A DNA stretch of 64,000 bases from Roseburia sp. GTDB lineage: Bacteria; Bacillota; Clostridia; Lachnospirales; Lachnospiraceae. Below the pieces are notes generated by a model. That model saw only the letters and a program-made list of their open reading frames with translations, was not told the origin of the DNA and did no database searches. The stretch spans positions 1 to 64,000 of the forward strand of contig JAMOZS010000005.1 of NCBI GenBank assembly GCA_023667765.1. Reading direction: 5' to 3'. Shown in pieces: positions 44,167-52,246 of the stretch (the first letter of the stretch is position 1; each line of letters starts with the position of its first letter). Position numbers and translations under genes: made by a program.

Positions 44167-44195
44167 AGCATACACAAATTTTGTTACATGAGCAA
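44167..44195 (-). promoter_or_regulatory. Possible promoter of the ruvAB unit
   Basis: Minus strand: TTGCTC (44190-44195), 17-bp spacer, TATGCT (44167-44172). No LexA-type box is seen close to it, so SOS control of ruvAB here is not supported by sequence. Confidence 0.4.
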
Positions 44196-44252
44196 GACTT
44201 TTCGATTATTTTTTGGCGCATGGCTCATTGCTCCCGGAAATAAATTCCATGA

Positions 44253-44639
44253 TTATTTATACTCGGCTGAAAAATAAGGGATAATCAACATTTGCCCGGC
44301 CTTAATATCTCCATCCTCCTTTATATGATTGATACTTTGCAGCTCCGCCATATAACTTTCGACAGACTGATAATGTTCAGGAGCGGTAAAATCCCGGGCA
44401 ATCTCCCATAAAGTCTGGCCATATTCCACCTCTATACGGGTATAATACTTAAATTCCGTTTTCTTCGAACTCGCACTGGAACGGAAAGAGTATACCGAAA
44501 TCGCCAGTACGGCAATCAGACAGAAGGTAAAAACAAACGCAAAGCATCTTCTCCTGTTCTGAATCCTGCGGCGCAGCTTCCTCTTATAAATCCTCAATTC
44601 CCTGTCTGTCATATTACATACATTTCCATACTCTCTCAT
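44253..44639 (-). CDS. LysM-domain membrane protein divergent from lexA (YneA-like)
   Basis: A 128-aa protein (119 aa from ATG 44612). A basic cytoplasmic tail (KRKLRRRIQNRRR) precedes one membrane helix (FAFVFTFCLIAVLAISVY), and the extracellular part is a single LysM domain: RIEVEYGQTLWEIARDFTAP, ending IKAGQMLIIPYF. This is the architecture and the position (divergent from lexA, behind SOS boxes) of Bacillus YneA, which halts division during the SOS response. The YneA role is inferred from context; sequence similarity outside LysM was not tested. Confidence 0.82.
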   Translation of the reverse strand: MREYGNVCNMTDRELRIYKRKLRRRIQNRRRCFAFVFTFCLIAVLAISVYSFRSSASSKKTEFKYYTRIEVEYGQTLWEIARDFTAPEHYQSVESYMAELQSINHIKEDGDIKAGQMLIIPYFSAEYK

Positions 44640-44717
44640 CTTAAGCGCTCTCTTTCTGCATTTTATATTGCGTTTCCTTTTCCGTCATGCTATATCACTC
44701 TTTTTTAACCAAGCCAG

Positions 44718-44800
44718 GAACATTCGTTCTATATTTGCATTATACCGAACATATTTTCTTTTGTCAATCATTATCGAACATATTTTTGGAATATATGTTT
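44718..44800. promoter_or_regulatory. Cluster of LexA (SOS) boxes between yneA-like and lexA
   Basis: Four boxes of the Gram-positive form GAAC-N4-GTTC: GAACATTCGTTC (44718-44729, perfect), GAACATATTTTC (44747-44758), GAACATATTTTT (44776-44787), and GAATATATGTTT (44789-44800). The first three begin exactly 29 bp apart. The first two cover the yneA-like promoter; the last overlaps the lexA -35. The perfect box is confident, the degenerate ones less so. Confidence 0.8.
44739..44767 (-). promoter_or_regulatory. Consensus promoter of the YneA-like gene
   Basis: Minus strand: TTGACA (44762-44767), 17-bp spacer, TATAAT (44739-44744). A LexA-like box lies inside the spacer (44747-44758) and a perfect one just downstream of the start (44718-44729), so strong repression lifted by DNA damage is expected. 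Confidence 0.88.
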
Positions 44801-44827
44801 GCTTTTTTCTTTTCCCTGTGCTATACT
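44799..44827 (+). promoter_or_regulatory. Promoter of lexA
   Basis: TTGCTT (44799-44804), 17-bp spacer, TATACT (44822-44827); start near 44834. The -35 is partly inside a LexA-like box (44789-44800), consistent with autoregulation. Confidence 0.8.
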
Positions 44828-44872
44828 GTATTTGTAGTACAGGAAGTCAAACTAAAATTGGAGGTAACAGAT

Positions 44873-45490
44873 ATGGGTTATGGTAAAATCAGTGCCAAAC
44901 AGCAGGAAATACTGGATTATATGAAAGAAGAGATATTAAAAAAGGGCTATCCGCCCACCGTCAGAGAAATCTGTGATACCGTAAATTTAAAGTCAACCTC
45001 CTCCGTCCATGCTCATCTGGAGACCCTGGAAAAAAACGGCTATATCCGCAGAGACCCCACCAAGCCCCGGGCTATTGAAATTTGTGACGAAAGCTTTCAA
45101 ATGGTACGCACGGAGATGGTCAGCCTGCCCGTTGTGGGTAATGTAGCCGCCGGTCAGCCTATCCTGGCAGAAGAAAATATTCAGGAATACTTTCCTGTTC
45201 CGGCAGATTTGGTGCCGAAGGGTGAATCCTTTATTCTGAATGTCAAGGGAGAGTCCATGATTAATGTGGGAATTTTTGACGGCGACCGTGTTTTTGTCAA
45301 TTGCTGCGACACGGCCCGCAATGGAGATATTGTCGTAGCATTGATTGATGATTCCGCTACGGTTAAGACCTTCTATAAGGAAGAGGGACATTTCCGGCTT
45401 CAGCCTGAAAACGATACTATGGAACCCATTATTGTTGATGATTGTCAGATAATGGGCAAGGTGTTCGGCGTCTTTCGATTTTATCGATAA
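44873..45490 (+). CDS. lexA: SOS repressor LexA
   Basis: A 205-aa LexA. The N-terminal winged helix ([40 protein letters not shown]) binds SOS boxes. The self-cleavage site is Ala93-Gly94 (VAAGQPI), and the catalytic pair is Ser128 (GESMI) and Lys165 (ATVKTFY). ATG 44873 follows GGAGG by ~7 bp and matches the family start; the frame is open further upstream (to 44687) through the promoter and is not used. Represses the SOS regulon, including the divergent LysM gene and itself. Confidence 0.97.
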   Translation: MGYGKISAKQQEILDYMKEEILKKGYPPTVREICDTVNLKSTSSVHAHLETLEKNGYIRRDPTKPRAIEICDESFQMVRTEMVSLPVVGNVAAGQPILAEENIQEYFPVPADLVPKGESFILNVKGESMINVGIFDGDRVFVNCCDTARNGDIVVALIDDSATVKTFYKEEGHFRLQPENDTMEPIIVDDCQIMGKVFGVFRFYR

Positions 45491-45540
45491 CAAAAATACT
45501 TCGGATACTGTTTCTTCCCGGTATCCGAAGCACCTCTTTT
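45491..45540. terminator. Bidirectional terminator between lexA and the cytidylate-kinase-like gene
   Basis: Perfect 10-bp stem CTTCGGATAC (45499-45508) and GTATCCGAAG (45521-45530), loop of 12. To the right follows a T-rich run (CTCTTTTCTTTCC); to the left the minus strand reads TATTTTTG. It can end both lexA and the convergent gene. Confidence 0.85.
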
Positions 45541-45547
45541 CTTTCCT

Positions 45548-46180
45548 TTATTTCGACTGCTTGTCAAATCTCACCTTGATATATGCCATAATCTCTTCCG
45601 TACAGCGCTCAAAGCCCAGCTTAGAGCTGTCCAGACATAAATCATAATTTCTGGCGTCTGTCCAATTCATACCGGTATGATATTTATAGTACTCCGCCCT
45701 GTGCTTATCAATCTTATGTATATAGCGCTCCAAATCCCGCCGATTCATACTATGCTTTTTGGCAGCCTGCTCCAGACAGAAATCCGCCGGCGCATGAATA
45801 AACACGCTAAGCACATTATCATATTCCTTTAACACATAATCCGCACAGCGGCCTATTATCACACAGGATTCCTCTTTTGCCAGCTGACGGATAATCTTCG
45901 CCTGATAATTAAATAAATTATCGGAGGAAGTAAAATCATCGCTCTCCGGCGGGATAAGCTCTCCGCTGTAAACATTCTTTGCAATAGAAAAAAGCCTGGT
46001 GTTCTTAAGCTTTTCATCCGCATTCACAAATAGCGCTTCATTGATACCGCTGTCATCACTGGCCAGCTTCATCAATTCCTTATCATAATAATGAATCCCC
46101 AGTCTGTCTGCCAGCATTTCTCCGATTGTCTTACCGCCGCTGCCATATTGTCTGGCAATCGTAATCACCACATTTTCCAT
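45548..46180 (-). CDS. Cytidylate kinase-like family protein (copy 1)
   Basis: A 210-aa P-loop kinase of the cytidylate-kinase-like group (PF13189 type). MENVVITIARQYGSGGKTIG holds the nucleotide-binding loop (GSGGKT), then YYDKELM near residue 32, CVIIGRCADYVLKEYDNV (~100-118), and an Arg-rich lid. It is distinct from the real Cmk by the GRCADY segment. A second homologue lies at 56421-57053. Substrate not known. ATG 46180 has GGAAGG upstream; the frame is open to 46189. Ends at the bidirectional terminator. Confidence 0.88.
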   Translation of the reverse strand: MENVVITIARQYGSGGKTIGEMLADRLGIHYYDKELMKLASDDSGINEALFVNADEKLKNTRLFSIAKNVYSGELIPPESDDFTSSDNLFNYQAKIIRQLAKEESCVIIGRCADYVLKEYDNVLSVFIHAPADFCLEQAAKKHSMNRRDLERYIHKIDKHRAEYYKYHTGMNWTDARNYDLCLDSSKLGFERCTEEIMAYIKVRFDKQSK

Positions 46181-46235
46181 CGCTTTCACCTTCCCAACAT
46201 CCTGTAAATCGTATCATCCACTTTTACTTATGCCC

Positions 46236-46943
46236 TTACTCTCCCAGATACGCCTTCTTTATAGCATCGTCATGAATCAAATCGCTTGCCTTGCCCTCTT
46301 TTACAATATTTCCGGTTTCCAAGACATATGCTCTGTCTGCAATAGATAAGGCTTTCTTTGCATTCTGTTCCACTAAAAGCACCGTGGTTCCTCCCTTACT
46401 GACTTCCTGTATAATATCAAAAATCTCATTTACAAAAATCGGTGACAAGCCCATGGACGGCTCATCCATCAAAATCAGCTTCGGATGACTCATTAACGCC
46501 CGCCCCATGGCAAGCATCTGCTGTTCCCCACCGCTCAATGTGCCTGCCAACTGGTTCTGACGCTCCTCTAAACGGGGAAAACGCCCAAAGACTTCCCTCA
46601 GGGTCTGGCTGATTTCTTCCTTATTCTTACGGGTGTAAGCGCCCATTTTCAGATTCTGCAGCACGGACAGCTGAGCAAATACGCGCCGGCCCTCCGGTAC
46701 ATGAGCCATCCCCATGGAAACGATTTTATGACCGGGAAATTTTACAATATCCTTTCCCGCAAAGGTTACAGACCCTTCCTTAGGCGTAAGCAGACCCGAT
46801 ATCGTATGCAGAATGGTGGTTTTACCGGCGCCGTTTGCGCCAATTAAAGCCACCACCTCTCCCTCCTCTACCTGGAAGGAGACGCCCTTAATGGCCTGTA
46901 TGATACCATAATATACTTTTAAATCCTTAACCTCTAATAACAT
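46236..46943 (-). CDS. livF: Branched-chain amino acid ABC transporter ATPase LivF
   Basis: A 235-aa ABC ATPase. Walker A GANGAGKTT, the LivF-type VPEGRRVFAQLSVLQNL, signature LSGGEQQML, Walker B LILMDEPSMGLSP, and H-loop LVEQN. LivF and LivG form the ATPase heterodimer of the Liv importer. Last gene of livK-H-M-G-F. The start MLLEVKDLKVYYG is preferred; nine more codons are open upstream (46970). Family (LivF) call is based on VPEGRRVF and VLLVEQNAKKAL. Confidence 0.95.
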   Translation of the reverse strand: MLLEVKDLKVYYGIIQAIKGVSFQVEEGEVVALIGANGAGKTTILHTISGLLTPKEGSVTFAGKDIVKFPGHKIVSMGMAHVPEGRRVFAQLSVLQNLKMGAYTRKNKEEISQTLREVFGRFPRLEERQNQLAGTLSGGEQQMLAMGRALMSHPKLILMDEPSMGLSPIFVNEIFDIIQEVSKGGTTVLLVEQNAKKALSIADRAYVLETGNIVKEGKASDLIHDDAIKKAYLGE

Positions 46944-47000
46944 CCTCTCTCTATTCCTCCCAAATGCCAATCTCCGGCAGAGCCTGTTTTGACGATTTTC

Positions 47001-47759
47001 CTATTCTCCCAGATATGCCTTAATAACCTCCGGATGCTTCAGCACATCGGCTGTTTTTCCCTGACAGAGCACCCGCCCGAAATTTAATACGGTAAGCTCC
47101 TCGCAAATACCGCTAACCAGCCGCATATCATGCTCAATCAACAGAATCGTCATATCAAATTTCTCCCTGACAAAGCCAATGGTATCCATCAGCTCCTGGG
47201 TCTCATTCGGATTCATACCTGCCGCAGGCTCATCCAACAGCAAAAGCTTAGGCCTGGTAGCCAGCGCTCTGGCAATTTCCAGCTTGCGCTGCTTGCCATA
47301 AGGCAGATTAGCCGCAAGCGTATCCGCCTCTCCATCCAGTTCAAATACCTTTAACAATGCAAGAGCCTCCTCCTTCATCTGTTTTTCAACGGAAGAATAT
47401 TTGGGAAGCCTGAGAATGCCGGTGAGCGTACCATATTTCATATGATTATGCAGCCCTACCTTCACATTATCTATCACAGAAAGTCCCTTAAACAGCCGGA
47501 TATTCTGAAAGGTTCTGGCAATACCCGAACAGTTAATATCTATGGTCTTTTTGCCGGTAATGTCTGTGCCGTCCAGCATAATGATTCCTTCACTCGGCTT
47601 ATACACGCCGGTCAACAGATTAAATACCGTAGTCTTGCCTGCTCCATTCGGCCCAATCAGACCATACAGACATCCCTTTTCAATTTCCACATGGAAATCG
47701 TCAACTGCCCTTAAACCGCCAAAGGAGATTCCTAAATTCTTAACCTCTAATAATGCCAT
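47001..47759 (-). CDS. livG: Branched-chain amino acid ABC transporter ATPase LivG
   Basis: A 252-aa ABC ATPase with Walker A GPNGAGKTTVFNLLTG, the LivG-type GIARTFQNIRLFKGLSVIDNV, signature LPYGKQRKLEIARAL, Walker B LLLLDEPAAGMNP and H-loop LIEHDM. Partner of LivF. One base after the livM stop with AGGAGG upstream, so tightly coupled. Confidence 0.96.
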   Translation of the reverse strand: MALLEVKNLGISFGGLRAVDDFHVEIEKGCLYGLIGPNGAGKTTVFNLLTGVYKPSEGIIMLDGTDITGKKTIDINCSGIARTFQNIRLFKGLSVIDNVKVGLHNHMKYGTLTGILRLPKYSSVEKQMKEEALALLKVFELDGEADTLAANLPYGKQRKLEIARALATRPKLLLLDEPAAGMNPNETQELMDTIGFVREKFDMTILLIEHDMRLVSGICEELTVLNFGRVLCQGKTADVLKHPEVIKAYLGE

Positions 47760-47760
47760 G

Positions 47761-48927
47761 TTATTCAGCCTCCTTTGTTCTCTTTAAAAGGGTCTTTAAC
47801 CGAAACATTATCTTCTCACGCCATGCGATACATTTAGGAGCCCAGTTAAAGAGCATCATAGCAATCAATACAATCGCATAAATCAACATACGGTAATCCT
47901 GCAGTTCTCGCAGCCACTCGGGAAGCAAAGTGAGAATCACAGCAGCAATCATGGAGCCTCTGATATTTCCGATACCGCCCAATACCACAAACACCAAAAT
48001 CATAATGGACATATTATAGCCAAAATTCTTTGGTAATGCAGTCAGCGTTGACAGATTGTGAGCATACAAAACACCTGCCACACCCGCAAGGGACGCTGAG
48101 ATGGAAAAGGCCAGGAGTTTATATCTGGTAATGTTAATGCCCACGGATTCCGCCGCTATGATATTGTCTCGAATAGACATGATAGCGCGGCCATCCCGGG
48201 AGTTTATCAAGTTTAATACAATAAACAACGTAAGGATAAGCAATATTATCCCGACCGTAAAGGTGGAATCGTTAGGCGTGCCTGTAATTCCCTGAGCGCC
48301 CTTGATGATTACCTTTCCGCTCTCGGACAGATTCAGCGCTATGGTATTCTCAAAAGAAAGGTGAAGTCCGTTTTCATCCAGACCCACATACATAATATTG
48401 ACAAGATTCTTTATAATTTCGCCAAAGGCCAGGGTCACAATGGCCAGATAATCTCCCTTTAGCCGCAACACGGGAATACCAATCAGAAAACCGAACAGCC
48501 CCGCAAACACGGCTCCGATAAGAATAGCTAAAAAGAAACGTAAACCGGCGTTAAAATCCGGCATCAGCTGAACCATACATTTAGAAAAAAACGCACTGGT
48601 AAAAGCGCCCACACACATAAAGCCCGCATGGCCCAGACTCAGTTCTCCCAGAATACCTACCGTAAGATTTAAGGATACTGCCAAAATCGCATAGATACAC
48701 AGAGGCACCAGAAGTCCCTGCATCAGGCTGCTGATATTTCCGGTTCCTATCATAATCTGAAGAATCACATACGCCAGAATCACCATACCATAGGTGATAA
48801 GATTCCTTCGGAAGCCTTTTGTTATTTTTATACCGGGTTTCCTGTTCTTCTCCGAAGTACTTTCCATGATTTTTTTCGTTTTATGTTCTACTTTACTTTC
48901 CGTTTTGTTTCCTGCTTTATTTTCCAT
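47761..48927 (-). CDS. livM: Branched-chain amino acid ABC transporter permease LivM
   Basis: A 388-aa permease with a Lys/Glu-rich cytoplasmic N-terminus (~45 residues, rich in KTESK-type repeats) and about nine membrane segments. Family marks include LSLGHAGFMCVGAFTSAF, IPVLRLKGDYLAIVTLAFGEI and GGIGNIRGSMIAAVILTLLPE. ATG 48927 is chosen over 48933 because GAGGG lies six bases upstream. The hydrophilic tail is longer than in E. coli LivM and is the only odd feature. Confidence 0.95.
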   Translation of the reverse strand: MENKAGNKTESKVEHKTKKIMESTSEKNRKPGIKITKGFRRNLITYGMVILAYVILQIMIGTGNISSLMQGLLVPLCIYAILAVSLNLTVGILGELSLGHAGFMCVGAFTSAFFSKCMVQLMPDFNAGLRFFLAILIGAVFAGLFGFLIGIPVLRLKGDYLAIVTLAFGEIIKNLVNIMYVGLDENGLHLSFENTIALNLSESGKVIIKGAQGITGTPNDSTFTVGIILLILTLFIVLNLINSRDGRAIMSIRDNIIAAESVGINITRYKLLAFSISASLAGVAGVLYAHNLSTLTALPKNFGYNMSIMILVFVVLGGIGNIRGSMIAAVILTLLPEWLRELQDYRMLIYAIVLIAMMLFNWAPKCIAWREKIMFRLKTLLKRTKEAE

Positions 48928-48941
48928 ATCCATCCCTCAAT

Positions 48942-49826
48942 CTATACCTTCTCCTGAATATTCTTGCCAAAAAGTCCTGCAGGTCTTACCAGCAGCACAA
49001 TAATCAGCACCGCAAATACGATTGCATCAGCCATCTGAGAAGAGATATAAGCCGTAGCAAAAATCTGGATAACTCCCAAAAGGATACCGCCTATAAAGGC
49101 TCCCGGTATAGAACCGATACCTCCGAATACCGCAGCAACAAAGGCCTTAATGCCGGGCATGGAACCTGTATACGGCGAGAGATTGGGATAGGCGGAGCAC
49201 ATCAGCACGCCGGCTATGGCAGCCAACGCAGAACCGATGGCAAAGGTCAACGCAATAGTACCATTTACGTTGATACCCATCAGCTGGGCGGCTCCTTTAT
49301 CCTCCGAGACAGCCAGCATTGCCTGTCCCGCCTTGGTTTTGTTAATAAATATCATTAATCCAATCATAATGATAATGCAGGCGACAATCGTAACCAGGGA
49401 TTCCCCTGTCATCGTAATCTGTCCCCCTGCCAGCTTAATGGGAGAAATGGATACCACAGAGGTAAATGCCTTAGAGTTCGCTCCAAAAATCAACAGCGCC
49501 ACATTCTGCAGGAAATAGCTGACTCCGATGGCCGTAATCAGAACAGCCAGCGAGGAGGATGCATTCCTTAAGGGCTTATATGCTATCTTCTCAATAGCGA
49601 CTCCCAGAACCGTACACACAAGCACTGACGCCAGAATCCCTAATATCGGATGCATTCCCATGTTGCCGCATATGGTAAAGGTCGTAAACGCACCTACCAT
49701 GATGACATCTCCATGAGCAAAATTCAGCATCTTGGCAATACCATAAACCATCGTATAGCCCAGCGCAATCAAAGCATATACACTGCCAAGACTGACACCG
49801 TTAATCAAATAAGTAAAAAAACTCAT
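48942..49826 (-). CDS. livH: Branched-chain amino acid ABC transporter permease LivH
   Basis: A 294-aa permease with about eight membrane segments. Family marks: NGVSLGSVYALIALGYTMVYGI at the start, NFAHGDVIMVGAF, and near the C-terminus FGGIGSIPGAFIGGILLGVIQ. It forms the membrane channel with LivM. Separated from livK by 203 bp that contain a terminator; no separate promoter was found, so expression is probably by read-through. Confidence 0.96.
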   Translation of the reverse strand: MSFFTYLINGVSLGSVYALIALGYTMVYGIAKMLNFAHGDVIMVGAFTTFTICGNMGMHPILGILASVLVCTVLGVAIEKIAYKPLRNASSSLAVLITAIGVSYFLQNVALLIFGANSKAFTSVVSISPIKLAGGQITMTGESLVTIVACIIIMIGLMIFINKTKAGQAMLAVSEDKGAAQLMGINVNGTIALTFAIGSALAAIAGVLMCSAYPNLSPYTGSMPGIKAFVAAVFGGIGSIPGAFIGGILLGVIQIFATAYISSQMADAIVFAVLIIVLLVRPAGLFGKNIQEKV

Positions 49827-49963
49827 AGCCGCCTCCCTCTATTCCCACGTGCAATGAACCAGACAGCCGCGCCTATGCGGATATCCGGCGAATGTCGCGA
49901 AAATTCTATGATACAACAATACAATACAGAATTTAGTATAACAGAATGTACGCTTTTCAGCAA

Positions 49964-50004
49964 GTAAAAAAACAAGGGGAGCAGCCTTATCAGCCGCCCC
50001 CCTT
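49964..50004 (-). terminator. Terminator between livK and livH
   Basis: Minus-strand stem of ~12 bp (49993-50004 with 49974-49986) containing G-U pairs, then TTGTTTTTTT. It lies ~26 bp after the livK stop. Such a site lets the binding protein be made in excess over the permease and ATPase. Confidence 0.75.
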
Positions 50005-50029
50005 CGGGTTTCTCCTTTATGCAATCTAA

Positions 50030-51304
50030 TTATTCCATGCTGACATAAGAACCATTCTCAATCCTTACAGCCTTGGGCGCTTTGTTTACTTCGCCGTCAG
50101 CGCTCCAGGTCATAGCCTCGCCTGTCAGTCCGTCAATCTGAAGCTCCAAAATAGCAGCGCAGAACTTTTCGCAAATATCAGAAGCGCTCATATCAGGCGT
50201 AACGCCAGTCTTTTCAATCAGAGCCTTAATGATATAAACCGCATCATATGCATCTGCTGCAAACTGATTGGGAACATCATTATAGTTTTCCTTGTACTTG
50301 GTGACAAAGTTTACGGTCAAATCATCACTGGCGTCTGCAGCAAAGGGAGTCAGAAGCATAACACCTTCTGCCAAATCCGTATTAAAGCCTTCCATGCTCA
50401 GGATACCGTCCATACCGTCACAGCTAAACCATATCGGATTAAAATCCATTCCGGCAGCCTGGGTCAAAATCAAAGAGGACTCCTGATAGTAAATGGGAAG
50501 GAATACCAGGTCTGCACCCGCATCCTTTGCCTTCTGCAGCTGTACGGAGAAATCCGTATTATTATCTGCCGTAAACGCCTCTGCCGCTACAATTTCAAAA
50601 TTAGCGTCCTCAGCGCCTGCCAGAAAGCTCTCATAAATACCTGAAGAATAAATAGTGGAGCTGTCATAGATAACCGCTACCTTGGTTGCCAGATTATTAT
50701 CATTAATGTATCTTGCGGATGCCGCACCCTGTCCGGGGTCGGAGAAGCAGACACGATATGCATTGTCATACTGCACACATTCCACAGCGGAGCCGGAAGG
50801 AGTCAGCATAAACATATTATCTGCCATTGTCTTCTCGGAGACTGCAATACAGGGACCGCTTGTAACGGTACCCACTAATATCTGAGCGCCCCAGTCCTTC
50901 ACCACATTATAGGCATTGATTGCCTTCTCTGCATCATGCTCGTCATCCTGGAAATTGAGCTCCAGCTTATAGCCGTTTACGCCTCCGGCCGCGTTAATCT
51001 CATCAATGGCAATAGAAGCCGCATTCATAACATTAGAGCCGTAAATTGCCGCTCCTCCGGTAATAGGCCCGATACCGCCAATCTTAAATGCAGCGCCGCC
51101 GTCGGTATGATTCGCATTTGCAGCCTCAGAGCTTTCGCTTCCTCCGTCGGTATTTGCGTCCTCGGAACTGTTTTCTGCTTGTGAACCGGAATCCACATTG
51201 TTGCTGCCGCTTGCGTCATTATTTGTATTTCCTCCGCAAGCCGCCAAGGACATTGTCATGGCAGCAGCCATCATAACACTTAAAAATCTGCCAGCTTTTT
51301 TCAT
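50030..51304 (-). CDS. livK: Branched-chain amino acid binding lipoprotein LivK
   Basis: A 424-aa solute-binding protein. Residues 1-23 are a lipoprotein signal with lipobox LAAC; a Ser/Asn/Asp-rich linker (~24-68) leads to the Peripla_BP_6 fold, which has IGGIGPITGGAAIYGSNVMN, ELNFQDDEHDAEKA, GTVTSGPCIAVSE and YDSSTIYSSGIYE. It captures branched-chain amino acids (or a related ligand) for LivHMGF. AAGGAGGAG precedes ATG 51304. Own strong promoter and a terminator downstream. Confidence 0.95.
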   Translation of the reverse strand: MKKAGRFLSVMMAAAMTMSLAACGGNTNNDASGSNNVDSGSQAENSSEDANTDGGSESSEAANANHTDGGAAFKIGGIGPITGGAAIYGSNVMNAASIAIDEINAAGGVNGYKLELNFQDDEHDAEKAINAYNVVKDWGAQILVGTVTSGPCIAVSEKTMADNMFMLTPSGSAVECVQYDNAYRVCFSDPGQGAASARYINDNNLATKVAVIYDSSTIYSSGIYESFLAGAEDANFEIVAAEAFTADNNTDFSVQLQKAKDAGADLVFLPIYYQESSLILTQAAGMDFNPIWFSCDGMDGILSMEGFNTDLAEGVMLLTPFAADASDDLTVNFVTKYKENYNDVPNQFAADAYDAVYIIKALIEKTGVTPDMSASDICEKFCAAILELQIDGLTGEAMTWSADGEVNKAPKAVRIENGSYVSME

Positions 51305-51323
51305 AATTTCTCCTCCTTAACCA

Positions 51324-51383
51324 TTGTATACATTAATACAATTTGTATTTTAGTATGATACGCTTTTCATATCCTTTTGTCAA
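51324..51383 (-). promoter_or_regulatory. livK promoter with TTGTAT half-site palindromes
   Basis: Minus strand: TTGACA (51378-51383), 17-bp spacer, TATCAT (51355-51360); start near 51348. Just downstream, three alternating half-sites make two overlapping palindromes: ATACAATTTGTAT (51336-51348) and TTGTAT-N6-ATACAA (51324-51341). They may be an operator for a nitrogen or amino-acid regulator; identity unknown. The remaining 51384-51553 holds no clear signal. Confidence 0.7.
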
Positions 51384-51553
51384 TGAATTTTTTAAACATT
51401 CACTTAAAAATAAAAATTTCATCGTTTTTGTTACATAAACTGTCTGTTTTTGGGGAAACTGATATTGCATGGGCAACCATGCCCTGTTTTGACATTGTTA
51501 AAACTATTTGTGCTGCACCCGGATTCGGAGCTGCAGCAAGAATGGAGATTACT

Positions 51554-51766
51554 ATGGGAAATAAAATTTTAGATGGTTTAGCACTGACCATAGCAATTAT
51601 CGGTGCAATCAACTGGGGCTTAATCGGACTGTTCCGCTTCGACCTGGTGGCATTTATCTTCGGTGATATGTCCTGGCTCTCCCGTATTGTTTATGTGGTA
51701 GTCGGTTTATGCGGCATCTTTCTTATCACATTTTATATGCGGTTGTCCAATAGAGCGGAAGCCTAA
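51554..51766 (+). CDS. DUF378 domain-containing membrane protein (YuzA-like)
   Basis: A 70-aa protein with two membrane segments and the DUF378 core: LALTIAIIGAINWGLIGLF, FDLVAFIFG, and RIVYVVVGLCGIFLI. ATG 51554 has GGAG six bases upstream (GGAGATTACT); the open frame to 51377 is not used. Function not known. Monocistronic, divergent from livK. Confidence 0.9.
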   Translation: MGNKILDGLALTIAIIGAINWGLIGLFRFDLVAFIFGDMSWLSRIVYVVVGLCGIFLITFYMRLSNRAEA

Positions 51767-51795
51767 AAGGCCCATGACTTTTTTTAGTCTATGAC

Positions 51796-51846
51796 AAAAC
51801 GTCTGCCCAAGGGATGCGTTAAAGTATCCCCCCGGCAGACGTTTTT
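51796..51846. terminator. Bidirectional terminator between DUF378 and rsfS
   Basis: Stem AAACGTCTGCC (51797-51807) and GGCAGACGTTT (51834-51844) around a 26-nt loop, with T runs on both strands. Serves the DUF378 gene on the plus strand and rsfS on the minus strand. Confidence 0.8.
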
Positions 51847-51847
51847 G

Positions 51848-52210
51848 TTATAGTTCCTTCAGAGTATCCGGAGCGATACTTTTCCCATCCCTCCATATCC
51901 TCTCCAAATCATACAGGAGACGATTTTCCTTATCGAAGATATGAACAATGATATCACCAAAATCCAAAAGTACCCAATTTGCCGTATCATATCCTTCCGT
52001 CTGCCTTACAGGAAAGCCCGCTTTGTAAAGTTTCTCCTCCACATTATCACAAAGCGCCTGGATCTGACTGCTGTTGCTGCCGCCTGCTATGATAAAATAA
52101 TCCGCTATCACGCTGACTTCGCTGATGTCAATCACCTTAATATCCTCTGCTTTTTTATCCTCTAAAGCTTCGATGGCAAGTCCTGCCATTTTCATTGCAT
52201 TTCTATCCAT
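51848..52210 (-). CDS. rsfS: Ribosome silencing factor RsfS
   Basis: A 120-aa RsfS, which binds L14 and blocks subunit joining in stationary phase. Marks: KVIDISEVSVIADYFIIAGGSNSSQIQALCDNV, then DTANWVLLDFGDIIVHIFDKENRLLYDLERIW split over this span. ATG 52210 (MDRNAMKMAG) has GAGGA upstream; the frame is open to 52222. The nadD-yqeK-rsfS order is typical of Firmicutes. Confidence 0.95.
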   Translation of the reverse strand: MDRNAMKMAGLAIEALEDKKAEDIKVIDISEVSVIADYFIIAGGSNSSQIQALCDNVEEKLYKAGFPVRQTEGYDTANWVLLDFGDIIVHIFDKENRLLYDLERIWRDGKSIAPDTLKEL

Positions 52211-52246
52211 TTTTGTCCTCATTTCTACGCTGTTCTCTTACGCCGG

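Noticed and set aside
44687..44872. Upstream in-frame extension of LexA
   Set aside because: It runs through the SOS boxes and the promoter; ATG 44873 has a strong ribosome binding site and the family start.
51480..51500. TTGACA at about 51489 as a promoter for the DUF378 gene
   Set aside because: No acceptable -10 hexamer lies 16-18 bp downstream.
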